A stretch of DNA of 20,176 nucleotides. It comes from Peptostreptococcaceae bacterium (GTDB taxonomy: Bacteria; Bacillota_A; Clostridia; Peptostreptococcales; Anaerovoracaceae). The stretch covers positions 1 through 20,176 of the forward strand of contig JAENWH010000005.1 of the NCBI GenBank assembly GCA_016650135.1, read 5' to 3'. Of the stretch, positions 7,334 through 16,211 are shown piece after piece (the stretch's first letter is position 1; every line of letters begins with the position of its first letter). The position numbers and the translations under genes are program-made. The notes under the pieces are model-generated. The model was given only the letters and a program-made list of their open reading frames with translations. It was not told where the DNA came from and ran no database searches.

Positions 7334-8272
7334 ATGTTAACAAGACCTTTTATAGAAATTGAGCAACACCCAGTTTATACTGGTGAATATAATATTTTCA
7401 CTGCCGAAATTGAGAATGCTTTGAAAATTACAAAAAAAATAATTTCAAATAGAATCCCTGGCATAATAATTTGCGGTGAACCTAGGGTTGGGAAAACCAG
7501 AGCAATTCAACTTATCAGAAAAGATTTATTTAATACATTTGGTGATGCTTTGCCAGTATTTACTCATCTTATGACTGAGCACGAACATACTTCAAACGTA
7601 TTTTATCGAGAATTGCTTTTAGATTTAGGCTGCGGGAATCATAATAAAGGAACTGGTGTTGAAAAAAAAGAAAAAGTAATTGGTTTTTTGGTTGAAAAAG
7701 GATTAAGCGCAAGATTAAAAAAAGTAATTTTGATTATTGATGAGGCTAATTGTTTAATTAAAAAAGAATATTACTGGTTAATGGATATTTATAATAGGTT
7801 AAAAGATGTAGGTATTAATATGACCGTAATTTTAGTTGGAACACCTAACCTAATAGGAAAAAGAGCAGATTTCATGGAAAATAAGGAAATGCAAATAATT
7901 GGACGTTTTATGGTTAAAGTCTATAACTTTAAAGGGATAAGAAACATAAAAGATTTACAGAGATGTTTATCTTGGTACGACATAGGTGCAGCTTGCGAAT
8001 ACCCAATTGGTTCAGGTTGGAGTTTTACTCGTTACTTCTTTCCAGAAGCATTTGAAAAAGGGAAAAGGATTAGCAGTGAAACTAAAATACTAAGTGATCT
8101 GTTAAATAATTCATTTAGTATAAATGAAATCCCGATGATGTACTTATGCCTAATAATTGATTGTTTATTCAAAAGATGTGGAAGTGACGGACTAGAAAAG
8201 GAATGGGTTACTGTAGACGATTGGAAGACTGCCATTGATGATTCATGTATTTTTGATGCATGTAACTTTTAA
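7334..8272 (+). CDS. tnsC: TnsC AAA+ regulator of a Tn7-like transposon
   Basis: A 312-residue AAA+ ATPase that links target recognition by TniQ/TnsD to the TnsA-TnsB transposase. The Walker A loop is GEPRVGKT at 48-55. Walker B is LIIDEAN with Asp136-Glu137. A sensor-like strand VILVGTPNL lies near residue 170. Length is shorter than Tn7 TnsC (555) and close to TniB/short TnsC proteins. The gene sits between tnsB and tniQ with AAGGAAG as ribosome binding site, 10 bases after tnsB. A 3' end rich in Cys and acidic residues (CGSDG.. to CIFDACNF) is the likely contact tail. All ATPase motifs look intact. Confidence 0.9.
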   Translation: MLTRPFIEIEQHPVYTGEYNIFTAEIENALKITKKIISNRIPGIIICGEPRVGKTRAIQLIRKDLFNTFGDALPVFTHLMTEHEHTSNVFYRELLLDLGCGNHNKGTGVEKKEKVIGFLVEKGLSARLKKVILIIDEANCLIKKEYYWLMDIYNRLKDVGINMTVILVGTPNLIGKRADFMENKEMQIIGRFMVKVYNFKGIRNIKDLQRCLSWYDIGAACEYPIGSGWSFTRYFFPEAFEKGKRISSETKILSDLLNNSFSINEIPMMYLCLIIDCLFKRCGSDGLEKEWVTVDDWKTAIDDSCIFDACNF

Positions 8273-8293
8273 GCCTAAAGGGGAGACGGGGAT

Positions 8294-9610
8294 ATGCTAA
8301 TTTGGAATAATTGTATAATTCAACCTTATGAAACATTCCATAGCATAGCATCAAAGATTTGTTTTCTTAATTTTTGTGCCCCTTATGATTTGAATATTGA
8401 TATGACTGATAATTTTCAAGTTTCTTCGAAACGTTTTACAGAACCATGGAAAAATTTATATTCAATATTAGGTGATAAAACTATTTCTGATGTGAAAATG
8501 AGCCAAGATGTTTTTTGGGGCATTTTCATGAATTCGCTTAAATACAACACGGAAAATTTGTTATGCAATGAATTTAAAGTATGCCCAAAATGTATAGAAA
8601 CTGGATACCATTCTTTATTGCACCAATTAACATTTATGGATAAATGCTTTATTCATGGCATAAAGTTGGTCACTGAATGTCCTAAATGCCATTCGAAAAG
8701 TTTTGAATGGATAAAAGATATAAGCAGTCGTGCATACACTTGTAGAAAATGCAAACATATATTTATAAAAATGCCAATTGAAATATTTATAAAATCGAGC
8801 TTTAATAATCCGGTTACTTCAATTGATGCTTTTACACATACGAATGAAAACAAATTTAAGAAAGCATTAATCATATCTGTAAACATTAATGAAAACCAGG
8901 GAAACTATTTTACACCTTCATACAAATCATTTCTATTTGATTATATTATAAATGATAAAATATCAAAAATCCCTGAATTTATTATTCCATACTCACCTGA
9001 AGAAGGAGAAGGCATTAAGTTTCAGGAAAGTAATTTGTTGCTCTCAACCATTTACAAAGAAATATTCAATAGATTTGATAACAATTTGTCATCTGATGAT
9101 TACATTACTCAAGTTGAATACAATGATGCTAAATACTATCTATTTACAATGCTATGGGATCGTCCAGGCTATGAGATTAAATTTAAAAGCATATCTAAAC
9201 TTGCCTTATCATACATCATTTTTTATGAATTGATTGGTAACATGGAATTTAGACCTAATCTAAAATCATTTAATTGTACGCAACACGCATCTCAAATTTT
9301 TATTTTTTCGAATGATAGATTGATAAATACATTTGAGATTTATGAAAAGTTATGTGAGGATCTTATAAATCAAATACGTTTATCCAAAGAACAATTAGCT
9401 AACATATCGGAAAAATTTTTGCATATGCTCTTTGAAGATATTTATTCAAATATAAAAAAACATTATACTTTACCAACTGAAATTAAATCAAAAAAAATAT
9501 TTAATATACGTCACTCTAGACTTATGCCACCAGATATTAAATTTTATTCTTATAAACTAATAGTGCTTTTAACGGAAGACGAATTGCATATACATCTATT
9601 TAGGCAGTAA
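8294..9610 (+). CDS. tniQ: TniQ/TnsD target-selection protein
   Basis: A 438-residue TniQ-family protein that picks the insertion site and recruits TnsC. The N-terminal TniQ domain (from QPYETFHSIASKICFLNF) is followed by a zinc-binding block: C97xxC100 before GYHSLLHQ, C118xxH121, C129xxC132, and a further C150xxC153 ribbon. The spacing C-C..GYH..HQ..C-H..CPKC is the signature of the family. Residues ~160-438 lack motifs I recognise and are long enough for a sequence-specific DNA-binding region, as in TnsD. That favours a fixed chromosomal target over an RNA-guided one, and no Cas gene or CRISPR array is in the window. It is the last gene of the tns operon, 21 bases after tnsC, and a strong terminator follows. 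Confidence 0.88.
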   Translation: MLIWNNCIIQPYETFHSIASKICFLNFCAPYDLNIDMTDNFQVSSKRFTEPWKNLYSILGDKTISDVKMSQDVFWGIFMNSLKYNTENLLCNEFKVCPKCIETGYHSLLHQLTFMDKCFIHGIKLVTECPKCHSKSFEWIKDISSRAYTCRKCKHIFIKMPIEIFIKSSFNNPVTSIDAFTHTNENKFKKALIISVNINENQGNYFTPSYKSFLFDYIINDKISKIPEFIIPYSPEEGEGIKFQESNLLLSTIYKEIFNRFDNNLSSDDYITQVEYNDAKYYLFTMLWDRPGYEIKFKSISKLALSYIIFYELIGNMEFRPNLKSFNCTQHASQIFIFSNDRLINTFEIYEKLCEDLINQIRLSKEQLANISEKFLHMLFEDIYSNIKKHYTLPTEIKSKKIFNIRHSRLMPPDIKFYSYKLIVLLTEDELHIHLFRQ

Positions 9611-10086
9611 TAATTGATTGAGTCAATTGCACTTAAAACCCGGACTGTAGATTCTCTAGTCATTGTACGACATAAATGTTAAGGCACTCTCACAAAATAA
9701 CTAAAATCAGCAAAACACATTGAAACCAATGCGTTTTGCTGATTTTAGTTAAAAGAATTTTTAACTATATCCACAAAAATATTGTCTATAATCTATGAAA
9801 TATTATTCAACAAGTAAGTTCAGTAAAATTTGTTTTATATATAGTATTGTCTTATTTCTTTAATAATATAGAAAAAATTATATGATTATAGTATAATTAA
9901 AACGATTTGTTTTTACTGTTTTATTTTAGAGATTAATATTAAATCGAGTATTAAATAACCAATTTAAAGACCTGAATGAAAAATTTAATTAGACAAAAAT
10001 AGATATTTAATTATAAATATATTCTAAATTGCAATGATTTGAGCCCATACTTAATGAATATAAATAATGATTGAAGGAGTTGTGAC
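9611..10086. other. Intergenic stretch between tniQ and hsdR
   Basis: About 475 bases, very AT-rich after 9750, with no gene. It contains a short inverted repeat AATTGA-TTGAG-TCAATT at 9612-9628, the strong hairpin at 9699-9750 and the upstream region of hsdR. TATAAT at 9892-9897 is a possible -10 for the hsd operon, without a clear -35. The hsdR ribosome binding site AAGGAG lies about 8 bases before its ATG. Confidence 0.6.
9699..9750. terminator. Long hairpin terminator after tniQ
   Basis: A 24-bp stem with one A/G mismatch position: AACTAAAATCAGCAAAAC.. at 9699 pairs with the matching arm ending ..GATTTTAGTT at 9750, around an AAAC loop. The stem is near-perfect, followed by AAAAG rather than a long T-run, while its 3' arm is itself T-rich. 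It separates the tns operon from hsdRMS. It could alternatively be a recombination or transposon-related palindrome. Confidence 0.75.
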
Positions 10087-12858
10087 ATGAGTTATCAAAG
10101 TGAAGCCCAGCTAGAGGAGCAATTAATCAAAAAATTAGAAAGTGACCAAGGGTATCAATTCATACAAATAGAAGATTATGAAGCACTAATTGACAATTTT
10201 AGGTTTCAAATTAATTTATTTAATTCAGATGTTCTAAGCAGGAGAGAATTATCTGATAAAGAATTTATAAGAGTTATGAACCACTTAAATGGCAAGAGCG
10301 TTTATCAATCAGCAAAAGTCTTAAGGGATCAGTTTGTACTCGATAGAGATGATAATACTCAAGTCTACATAAGGTTTATTGATGAAACCCCAGAGAGAAA
10401 TATTTATCAGGTGACTAGTCAGGTAACTGTTGTTGGAAAGTATAAAAACAGATATGATGTGACATTGCTTTGTAATGGACTTCCAATCGTTCAAATTGAA
10501 CTTAAGCGAGCAGGAATTGACATCAAAGAAGCCATTAATCAAATAGATAGATATCGGATTCATAGCTATAAGGGGCTTTTCCATTATGTCCAAATTTTCA
10601 TTATTTCAAACGCTGTGGAAACCAGATATTTTGCAAATACAGATGAAAAGCGGATTATGAAATCACTCACATTCTACTGGACAGATGAAGAAAATAAGCG
10701 AATTAATAATCTCCAGGAGTTCTCAATATCTTTCCTAGCCCATAATAGATTATTAAAAATAATCAGCAGATATATGGTCATTAACGATACGGATAAAAAT
10801 CTTATCGTAATGAGGCCTTATCAAATTTTCGCAACGGAGCATTTGGTTCGTAGAGCTTTGGACACAGATAAAGGTGGATTTGTATTCCACACAACTGGAT
10901 CAGGTAAAACTCTTACATCTTGGAAATGTGCAAATTTGCTGGTTGCTGAGCCTAAAATTAAAAAAGTTTTTTTTCTGGTAGACAGAAAGGACTTAGACAC
11001 CCAAACTATGCAGGAATTCAATAAATTTGAGGATGGTTGCGTAGATGCGAGTACTAGCACTCATGTCTTAATGAAGCAGGTTGCTGATAAAAATAAAAAG
11101 CTCATCATAACTACAATACAAAAGATGGCCAAGGCGTTAAGTCATCCTAGATATGGACATATTTTAGAGGAATACAAACAGGAAAAAGTTATATTCATAA
11201 TAGATGAATGCCATAGAACCCAATACGGAGAAATGCATACTGCCATAAGGAAATATTTTGACAAAGCCCAATATTTTGGTTTTACAGGGACGCCTAGGTT
11301 TAGAGAAAATAAATCGGTAGATGGAAGGACCACTACTGATATCTTTGGAAAATGTCTACATCAGTATATGATAAAAGAGGCCATTTTTGATAGAAATGTG
11401 CTTGGATTTAGTGTTGAGTACATATCGACCTATGAAGGGCAATATGATGATAAAGATGCCACTCTGGTGGAAGATATAGACCGCAATGAGATACTTGAAC
11501 ATGAGGAAAGAATAGCCATGATTGCTAATCATGTGGTAAAGCATCATTCTCTCAAGACAAGAAGTGGAAAATATACAGCCATTTTTGCAATATCCTCAAT
11601 ACCTATGCTCATAAAGTATTACGATGCCTTTAAACATATTAATCATAATTACAAGGTTGCAGCAGTTTTTTCTTACGGTGCCAATGAAGATATTGAAGAC
11701 AAGGTGGAGCACGCAAGAGATTCATTAGAAAGAATTATTGTTGACTACAACGAGATATATGGAACAGCTTATAATACGGATACATTCGATGCATATAACA
11801 AAGATGTATCAAAACGCTTAAAGGTGAAAAAAGTGCCGCAAATCGACATTTTGCTTGTTGTAAATATGTATCTAACTGGGTTTGACTCAAGACCTTTAAA
11901 TACGCTGTATGTTGATAAAAATCTTGACTATCATAACCTGCTTCAAGCCTTTAGTAGAACAAACAGGGTTGAAAAGGATACTAAACCATTTGGGAATATT
12001 GTTTGTTACAGAAACTTGAAAAAAAATACAGATGATGCGATTAAGCTGTTCAGTGGTGGTGGCGATACAGGAGAAGTGCTGATAAAACCTTATGAATATT
12101 ATATTGACAAGTTTAAAGAAAAGGCGGCAAACCTTTATAATGTTGTCTCGTCACCCGATGATGTCGATAACTTGATGTCAGAGGATGACCAGGCGAAGTT
12201 TGTTATAGCATTTAGGGATCTATCAAAACTCATTCTCATTCTGCAAACATTCACTGATTTTGAATGGAAGGATATTGATAATATTGTTGCACAACAGGAA
12301 TATGAAAACTTTAAGAGTAAGTATTTTACAATATACGACAAAGTAAAGGGGATTAAGGACTCGGAAAAAGTTAGCATATTAGATGACATAGATTTCAACA
12401 TTGAAATTATCCAGACAGATAAAATCAATGTGGCTTATATCATGAATCTAATAAAGAATATCGATCTAAGTGACGAAAGGCAGAAGATAAAAGACATTGA
12501 AAATATCCATAGGGAAATTGACAGAACAGACAATCCCGAGCTTAGAAAGAAAGTCGATTTGATTAAGAAATTTCTTGGTGAAATCATACCTAACATGTCT
12601 CCCGGTGATTCAGTAGACGAAACATATTCAGAGTTCGAAGACAAAGAAAGAACAATGGAAATTGAGGTTTTTGCAGAAACTCATGATGTTGAAGTTGATA
12701 ACTTGAAGCGGATAATTTCAGAATATGAATTTTCTCATATTCTTTCTAAGGACAGTGTTAGACATAATCTAAAGAAGGAATTACCTTTCCTGAAAATGAC
12801 CAAGTTACTTAACAATGTAATGCATTTTATTATTGAAAATTGTGAGAAATATTTATAG
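10087..12858 (+). CDS. hsdR: Type I restriction enzyme, R subunit
   Basis: A 923-residue motor and nuclease subunit of a type I restriction-modification complex. It translocates unmodified DNA and cuts it at a distance. The N-terminal nuclease has Asp124 (NRYDVTLL) and Glu138-x-Lys140 (IELKR), the PD-(D/E)xK site. The SF2 helicase carries Walker A TTGSGKT at 269-275, DECH at 373-376 and motif VI QAFSRTNR at 620-627. TGFDSRPLNTL precedes the last motif. The C-terminal ~250 residues are helical and bind HsdM. Length is in the usual 900-1050 range. AAGGAG precedes the ATG. hsdM follows after 9 bases, so the three hsd genes form one operon. No frameshift or missing catalytic residue is seen. Confidence 0.95.
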   Translation: MSYQSEAQLEEQLIKKLESDQGYQFIQIEDYEALIDNFRFQINLFNSDVLSRRELSDKEFIRVMNHLNGKSVYQSAKVLRDQFVLDRDDNTQVYIRFIDETPERNIYQVTSQVTVVGKYKNRYDVTLLCNGLPIVQIELKRAGIDIKEAINQIDRYRIHSYKGLFHYVQIFIISNAVETRYFANTDEKRIMKSLTFYWTDEENKRINNLQEFSISFLAHNRLLKIISRYMVINDTDKNLIVMRPYQIFATEHLVRRALDTDKGGFVFHTTGSGKTLTSWKCANLLVAEPKIKKVFFLVDRKDLDTQTMQEFNKFEDGCVDASTSTHVLMKQVADKNKKLIITTIQKMAKALSHPRYGHILEEYKQEKVIFIIDECHRTQYGEMHTAIRKYFDKAQYFGFTGTPRFRENKSVDGRTTTDIFGKCLHQYMIKEAIFDRNVLGFSVEYISTYEGQYDDKDATLVEDIDRNEILEHEERIAMIANHVVKHHSLKTRSGKYTAIFAISSIPMLIKYYDAFKHINHNYKVAAVFSYGANEDIEDKVEHARDSLERIIVDYNEIYGTAYNTDTFDAYNKDVSKRLKVKKVPQIDILLVVNMYLTGFDSRPLNTLYVDKNLDYHNLLQAFSRTNRVEKDTKPFGNIVCYRNLKKNTDDAIKLFSGGGDTGEVLIKPYEYYIDKFKEKAANLYNVVSSPDDVDNLMSEDDQAKFVIAFRDLSKLILILQTFTDFEWKDIDNIVAQQEYENFKSKYFTIYDKVKGIKDSEKVSILDDIDFNIEIIQTDKINVAYIMNLIKNIDLSDERQKIKDIENIHREIDRTDNPELRKKVDLIKKFLGEIIPNMSPGDSVDETYSEFEDKERTMEIEVFAETHDVEVDNLKRIISEYEFSHILSKDSVRHNLKKELPFLKMTKLLNNVMHFIIENCEKYL

Positions 12859-12867
12859 GAGGCAATA

Positions 12868-14418
12868 ATGTCAGAAATACAGAAGCAAAAAGAACAAAAG
12901 GCAGAACTACATTCAAAGTTATGGGAAATGGCTAATGAACTTAGAGGAAATATGGAAGCTTATGAGTTTAAAAACTATATTTTAAGCTTAATATTTTATA
13001 GATTTTTATCTGAACGGACTCGGATCTTTGTTGATAAAATACTAAAATTAGATAATATGACATATGAAGAAGCATGGGATAATGATGAGTATAAGCAAGC
13101 AATCATAGACGAATCAATAGACTCCCTCGGCTATGTAATTGAACCAAAGTATATGTTCAGTAAAATAATTGAGATGATTGGGGATAAATCTTTTTCAATC
13201 GATTACCTTGAAGAAGTTGTTAATTCGATAACAGAATCCACTCATGGACGGCCATCCGAAACGGATTTTGAAGGCTTGTTTGAAGATATGGACTTAAAAT
13301 CAAGTAAGCTAGGCAGAGAAATTAAACAACGCTCAAAACTTATTGGAACTATTCTTCAAACAATTGATACAATAGATTTCCAGATTGGAAATTCCCAAAT
13401 AGACGTACTTGGTGATGCTTATGAGTACCTAATTGGAATGTTCGCCCAAACAGCAGGGAAAAAAGGCGGAGAATTCTATACACCTTTTTCAATGTCTAAA
13501 TTACTCGCAAGACTTGGATGTCTTGGTTTAACTGATGTCCTTTCAGCTTCAGATTGTGCTTGTGGTTCAGGGAGTTTACTGCTGCAGGTTGGTAAATACG
13601 CGAAAGTGCGAAGCTATTACGGTCAAGAACTAACATCGACCACCTATAACTTAGCTCGAATGAATATGCTGCTACATGGGGTTCCATATCAGAACTTTGA
13701 AATTGCTAATTGTGATACGCTTGAAGATGATACCCATTTTGAAGAATTGCAATTTACAGTTCAAGTCGCTAATCCTCCTTATTCCACCAGTTGGTCAGCA
13801 GATCCAAAATTCTTGGATGACGAAAGATTTAGCGCGTATGGCAAACTTGCGCCAAAATCAAAAGCTGATTTAGCTTTTGTGCAGCATATGATTCATCATA
13901 TGGCTGATGACGGTAGAATTGCCGTATTGCTTCCTCATGGAGTTCTGTTTAGGGGCGCTGCTGAGGAAGCTATTAGAAAATATATAATTAATGACTTGAA
14001 TTATCTTGATGCAGTTATAGGACTTCCCGCAAATTGCTTTCACGGCACAACTATTCCCGTATGTTGTTTAGTTTTTAAGAAAGAACGCAATGGGAATTCT
14101 AATAACATTTGCATTATTGATGCGTCAAATTATTTTACTTCAGGCAAAGCTATGAACTATATCACTGATGAGGATATTGACAGGATTGTTGATGCCTACA
14201 TTGGTAGATGTGATATTGAAAAATATTGCCACATTGCATCACTGGAAGAAGTTAAAGAAAATAACTACAATCTTAATATCCCTAGGTATGTGGATACTTT
14301 TGAAGCGGATGACGAAGTAAATATTGCGGTTGAACTCGAAGAAATATCAAGACTAAAATCAGAAACCCTTTTGTGTGATGATAAGCTTGCCGCTTATTTT
14401 AAAGAGCTAGGGTTATAG
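12868..14418 (+). CDS. hsdM: Type I DNA methyltransferase, M subunit
   Basis: A 516-residue N6-adenine methyltransferase that modifies the HsdS-defined site with S-adenosylmethionine. The N-terminal HsdM helical domain (LWEMANELRGNMEAYEFKNYIL) is followed by the Rossmann methyltransferase. The SAM-binding motif I is DCACGSG at 229-235, a variant of the usual DPACGSG, and the catalytic motif IV is NPPY at 302-305. KGGEFYTP upstream is typical of the family. The ribosome binding site is AGGAGG, nine bases after hsdR. hsdS follows 12 bases after its stop. Length is normal (about 500-530). The Pro-to-Cys change in motif I occurs in the family and should not abolish function. Confidence 0.95.
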   Translation: MSEIQKQKEQKAELHSKLWEMANELRGNMEAYEFKNYILSLIFYRFLSERTRIFVDKILKLDNMTYEEAWDNDEYKQAIIDESIDSLGYVIEPKYMFSKIIEMIGDKSFSIDYLEEVVNSITESTHGRPSETDFEGLFEDMDLKSSKLGREIKQRSKLIGTILQTIDTIDFQIGNSQIDVLGDAYEYLIGMFAQTAGKKGGEFYTPFSMSKLLARLGCLGLTDVLSASDCACGSGSLLLQVGKYAKVRSYYGQELTSTTYNLARMNMLLHGVPYQNFEIANCDTLEDDTHFEELQFTVQVANPPYSTSWSADPKFLDDERFSAYGKLAPKSKADLAFVQHMIHHMADDGRIAVLLPHGVLFRGAAEEAIRKYIINDLNYLDAVIGLPANCFHGTTIPVCCLVFKKERNGNSNNICIIDASNYFTSGKAMNYITDEDIDRIVDAYIGRCDIEKYCHIASLEEVKENNYNLNIPRYVDTFEADDEVNIAVELEEISRLKSETLLCDDKLAAYFKELGL

Positions 14419-14430
14419 GAGGAATATTAA

Positions 14431-15672
14431 ATGACTAATGTACCTAAGTTGAGATTTGCCGAGTTTAGTAAAGAATGGGAAGCTAAAACTGTAGAAAACA
14501 TCTTTAGCCGTATCAATAAAACTGTCAATGTCAATCCTAATGAAAATTATCGACAGATTGGAATCCGCTCTCATGGTAAAGGGATTTTTTATAAAAAAGA
14601 AGTGACGGGAAGGGAAATTGGGAAGAAGCGGGTTTTCTGGGTTGAGCCATATGTATTTATTGTAAATATTGTTTTTGCATGGGAACAAGCCGTTGCGAGT
14701 ACTACAGTAAATGAGTTAGGTATGATAGCCTCTCACAGATTTCCAATGTATAAGCCTAAGAAGGACTTACTCGATTTAGATTTTATAACATATTACTTCA
14801 AAACAAAAAAAGGAAAAAGTTTACTTGAGTTAGCTTCTCCAGGGGGAGCTGGCAGGAATAGAACATTGGGCCAAAAAGAATTTTCGGAGCTCAAAATAAA
14901 ATTACCATGCAAAGATGAGCAAATCAAAATTGCTGAGTTTTTATCTGCGGTTGATTGTAAAATAAAAAACCAAAAGAAAGTTATAGTTTCCTATGAATTG
15001 TTAAAAAAAGGATATATGCAGAAAATATTTAGCCAAGATTTAAGGTTTCAAGATGAGAATGGACAAGATTTTGCCGATTGGCAGGATTATCGCATGAAAG
15101 ACATTGGATTTTTTAAGACAAGTAGTGTAGACAAATTGTTCGTTGAAAACCAAGAAACCGTAAAATTAGTAAATTATATGGATGTGTATAATCATTTAGA
15201 AATAAACGGAAACACATTAAGTAAACTGATGTCTGTATCAGCAAAAGATGGTCAGATAAAAGAAAACAATTTATTGGCAGGTGATATTTTATTTACTCCA
15301 TCGTCTGAAACATCTGATGACATTGGACACTCAATAGTCATTTTTGAGAATCTCCCAAACACACTGTACAGTTACCATTTGGTAAGGTTTCGGCCAAATG
15401 AAGGTGTTTTGAATATTAATTTTTCTCATTACTTTTGTAATTATGAAGGTATCTTAAACCAATTTTCGAAGTTTTCACAAGGAGCGACCAGACATACCCT
15501 CTCCCTAAGCGCATTTGGGGAAATTGATATAACAATACCAAAATCCTTAAATGAACAGAATAAAATCGCCGCATTCTTTGCAGTTTTTGATCAAAAAATA
15601 GAAGTGGAAAATCTGATTTTGGGAAAATGGCAGAATATTAAAAATGGGTTATTGCAGCAGCTGTTTGCTTAG
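14431..15672 (+). CDS. hsdS: Type I restriction-modification specificity subunit
   Basis: A 413-residue DNA-recognition subunit that fixes the bipartite target of the HsdR/M/S complex. It has two target-recognition domains (about residues 20-130 and 225-345). Each is followed by a conserved helical spacer: LKIKLPCKDEQIKIAEFLSAVDCKI at 157-181 region, and IDITIPKSLNEQNKIAAFFAVFDQKI near 362-388. The parallel between the two halves shows the usual internal duplication, so the protein is full length. It starts after GGAGG and ends just before a weak A/T hairpin. The recognition sequence cannot be read from the sequence alone. No inverted second hsdS or recombinase lies nearby, so phase variation by shuffling is not apparent. 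Confidence 0.93.
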   Translation: MTNVPKLRFAEFSKEWEAKTVENIFSRINKTVNVNPNENYRQIGIRSHGKGIFYKKEVTGREIGKKRVFWVEPYVFIVNIVFAWEQAVASTTVNELGMIASHRFPMYKPKKDLLDLDFITYYFKTKKGKSLLELASPGGAGRNRTLGQKEFSELKIKLPCKDEQIKIAEFLSAVDCKIKNQKKVIVSYELLKKGYMQKIFSQDLRFQDENGQDFADWQDYRMKDIGFFKTSSVDKLFVENQETVKLVNYMDVYNHLEINGNTLSKLMSVSAKDGQIKENNLLAGDILFTPSSETSDDIGHSIVIFENLPNTLYSYHLVRFRPNEGVLNINFSHYFCNYEGILNQFSKFSQGATRHTLSLSAFGEIDITIPKSLNEQNKIAAFFAVFDQKIEVENLILGKWQNIKNGLLQQLFA

Positions 15673-15695
15673 GTTTTTATTTTTTAAATAAAAAC
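15673..15695. terminator. Weak A/T hairpin at the end of hsdS
   Basis: GTTTTTATTT at 15673-15682 pairs with AAATAAAAAC at 15686-15695 around TTT. The stem has a single G-C pair at its base and no downstream T-run, so termination would be weak. It lies directly behind the hsdS stop codon. Confidence 0.45.
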
Positions 15696-16211
15696 AGAAA
15701 AACATAATTATTAAGATTGGATTAAAAGCATAGAGTTTTAATATATAGTAAATCAAACATTTTAAGCCTATTTATTATTTGATTTAGGAGATAATTATGT
15801 ACAATCCCGCAGAAGAGTTATTTGTAAAATTCTTATTTAATTTTAATGGATGTATTGATGAAAATTGCCACAGCACTCGACTGCAAGGTTGAAGATATTT
15901 TTGAAACTGTTAACTATGAAGACGACGAGAGCGCAAAACAGTGATTCTCTTATTTTAAAAGTGAGGTTACATGAATGAATAAACAGCTACTAGCAAGAAA
16001 AATGTGGCAAATGAATTTACAATTTTAATTACGTATTACTTTGCCAATCATTTGTTGTCAAAGAAGTAATTCCCTTGGAAATTAGAATGGCTATTGAATA
16101 TTCGAATAGAAAGATAGATAATATAAAGGTATGGAGGAGCTAGGGTTTTCGGCAATTCTAGCTGAATAAAGTTGGTCTAAGTGTGGTGAATTTTTGTGAG
16201 GGAGAGTATAA
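15696..16211. other. Intergenic stretch with gene remnants
   Basis: About 515 bases without an intact gene. It contains a 32-codon XRE regulator remnant (15846-15944), a 17-codon frame at 15975-16028, and two short overlapping frames near 16089-16170 ending in FSAILAE. These look like decayed gene ends rather than functional peptides. The cyclase-like gene has its GAGGGAGAG ribosome binding site at about 16198. Confidence 0.5.
15846..15944 (+). pseudogene. C-terminal remnant of a small XRE-family regulator
   Basis: The frame from an internal ATG to TGA reads LMKIATALDCKVEDIFETV. This is the last helix and tail of short Cro/CI-type helix-turn-helix proteins (consensus L-x-KIA-x-AL-x-C-x-x-x-D-(I/L)-F). 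The preceding helix-turn-helix is missing: upstream only a different, broken frame starting MYNPAEELF is seen. Such regulators often control restriction-modification operons, so it may be what is left of a regulator of the hsd genes or of another lost module. Confidence 0.6.

Noticed and set aside
9612..9750. Second transposon end directly after tniQ
   Set aside because: ACAAAATAAC in this area loosely resembles the reverse complement of the TGTTAT units, but there is only one degenerate match and no tandem set. The hairpin is better explained as a terminator.
4380..10086. CRISPR-associated (CAST-type) transposon
   Set aside because: No Cas12k or Cascade gene and no CRISPR-like repeat-spacer array is present; the 20-bp array at 4517 has no spacers.
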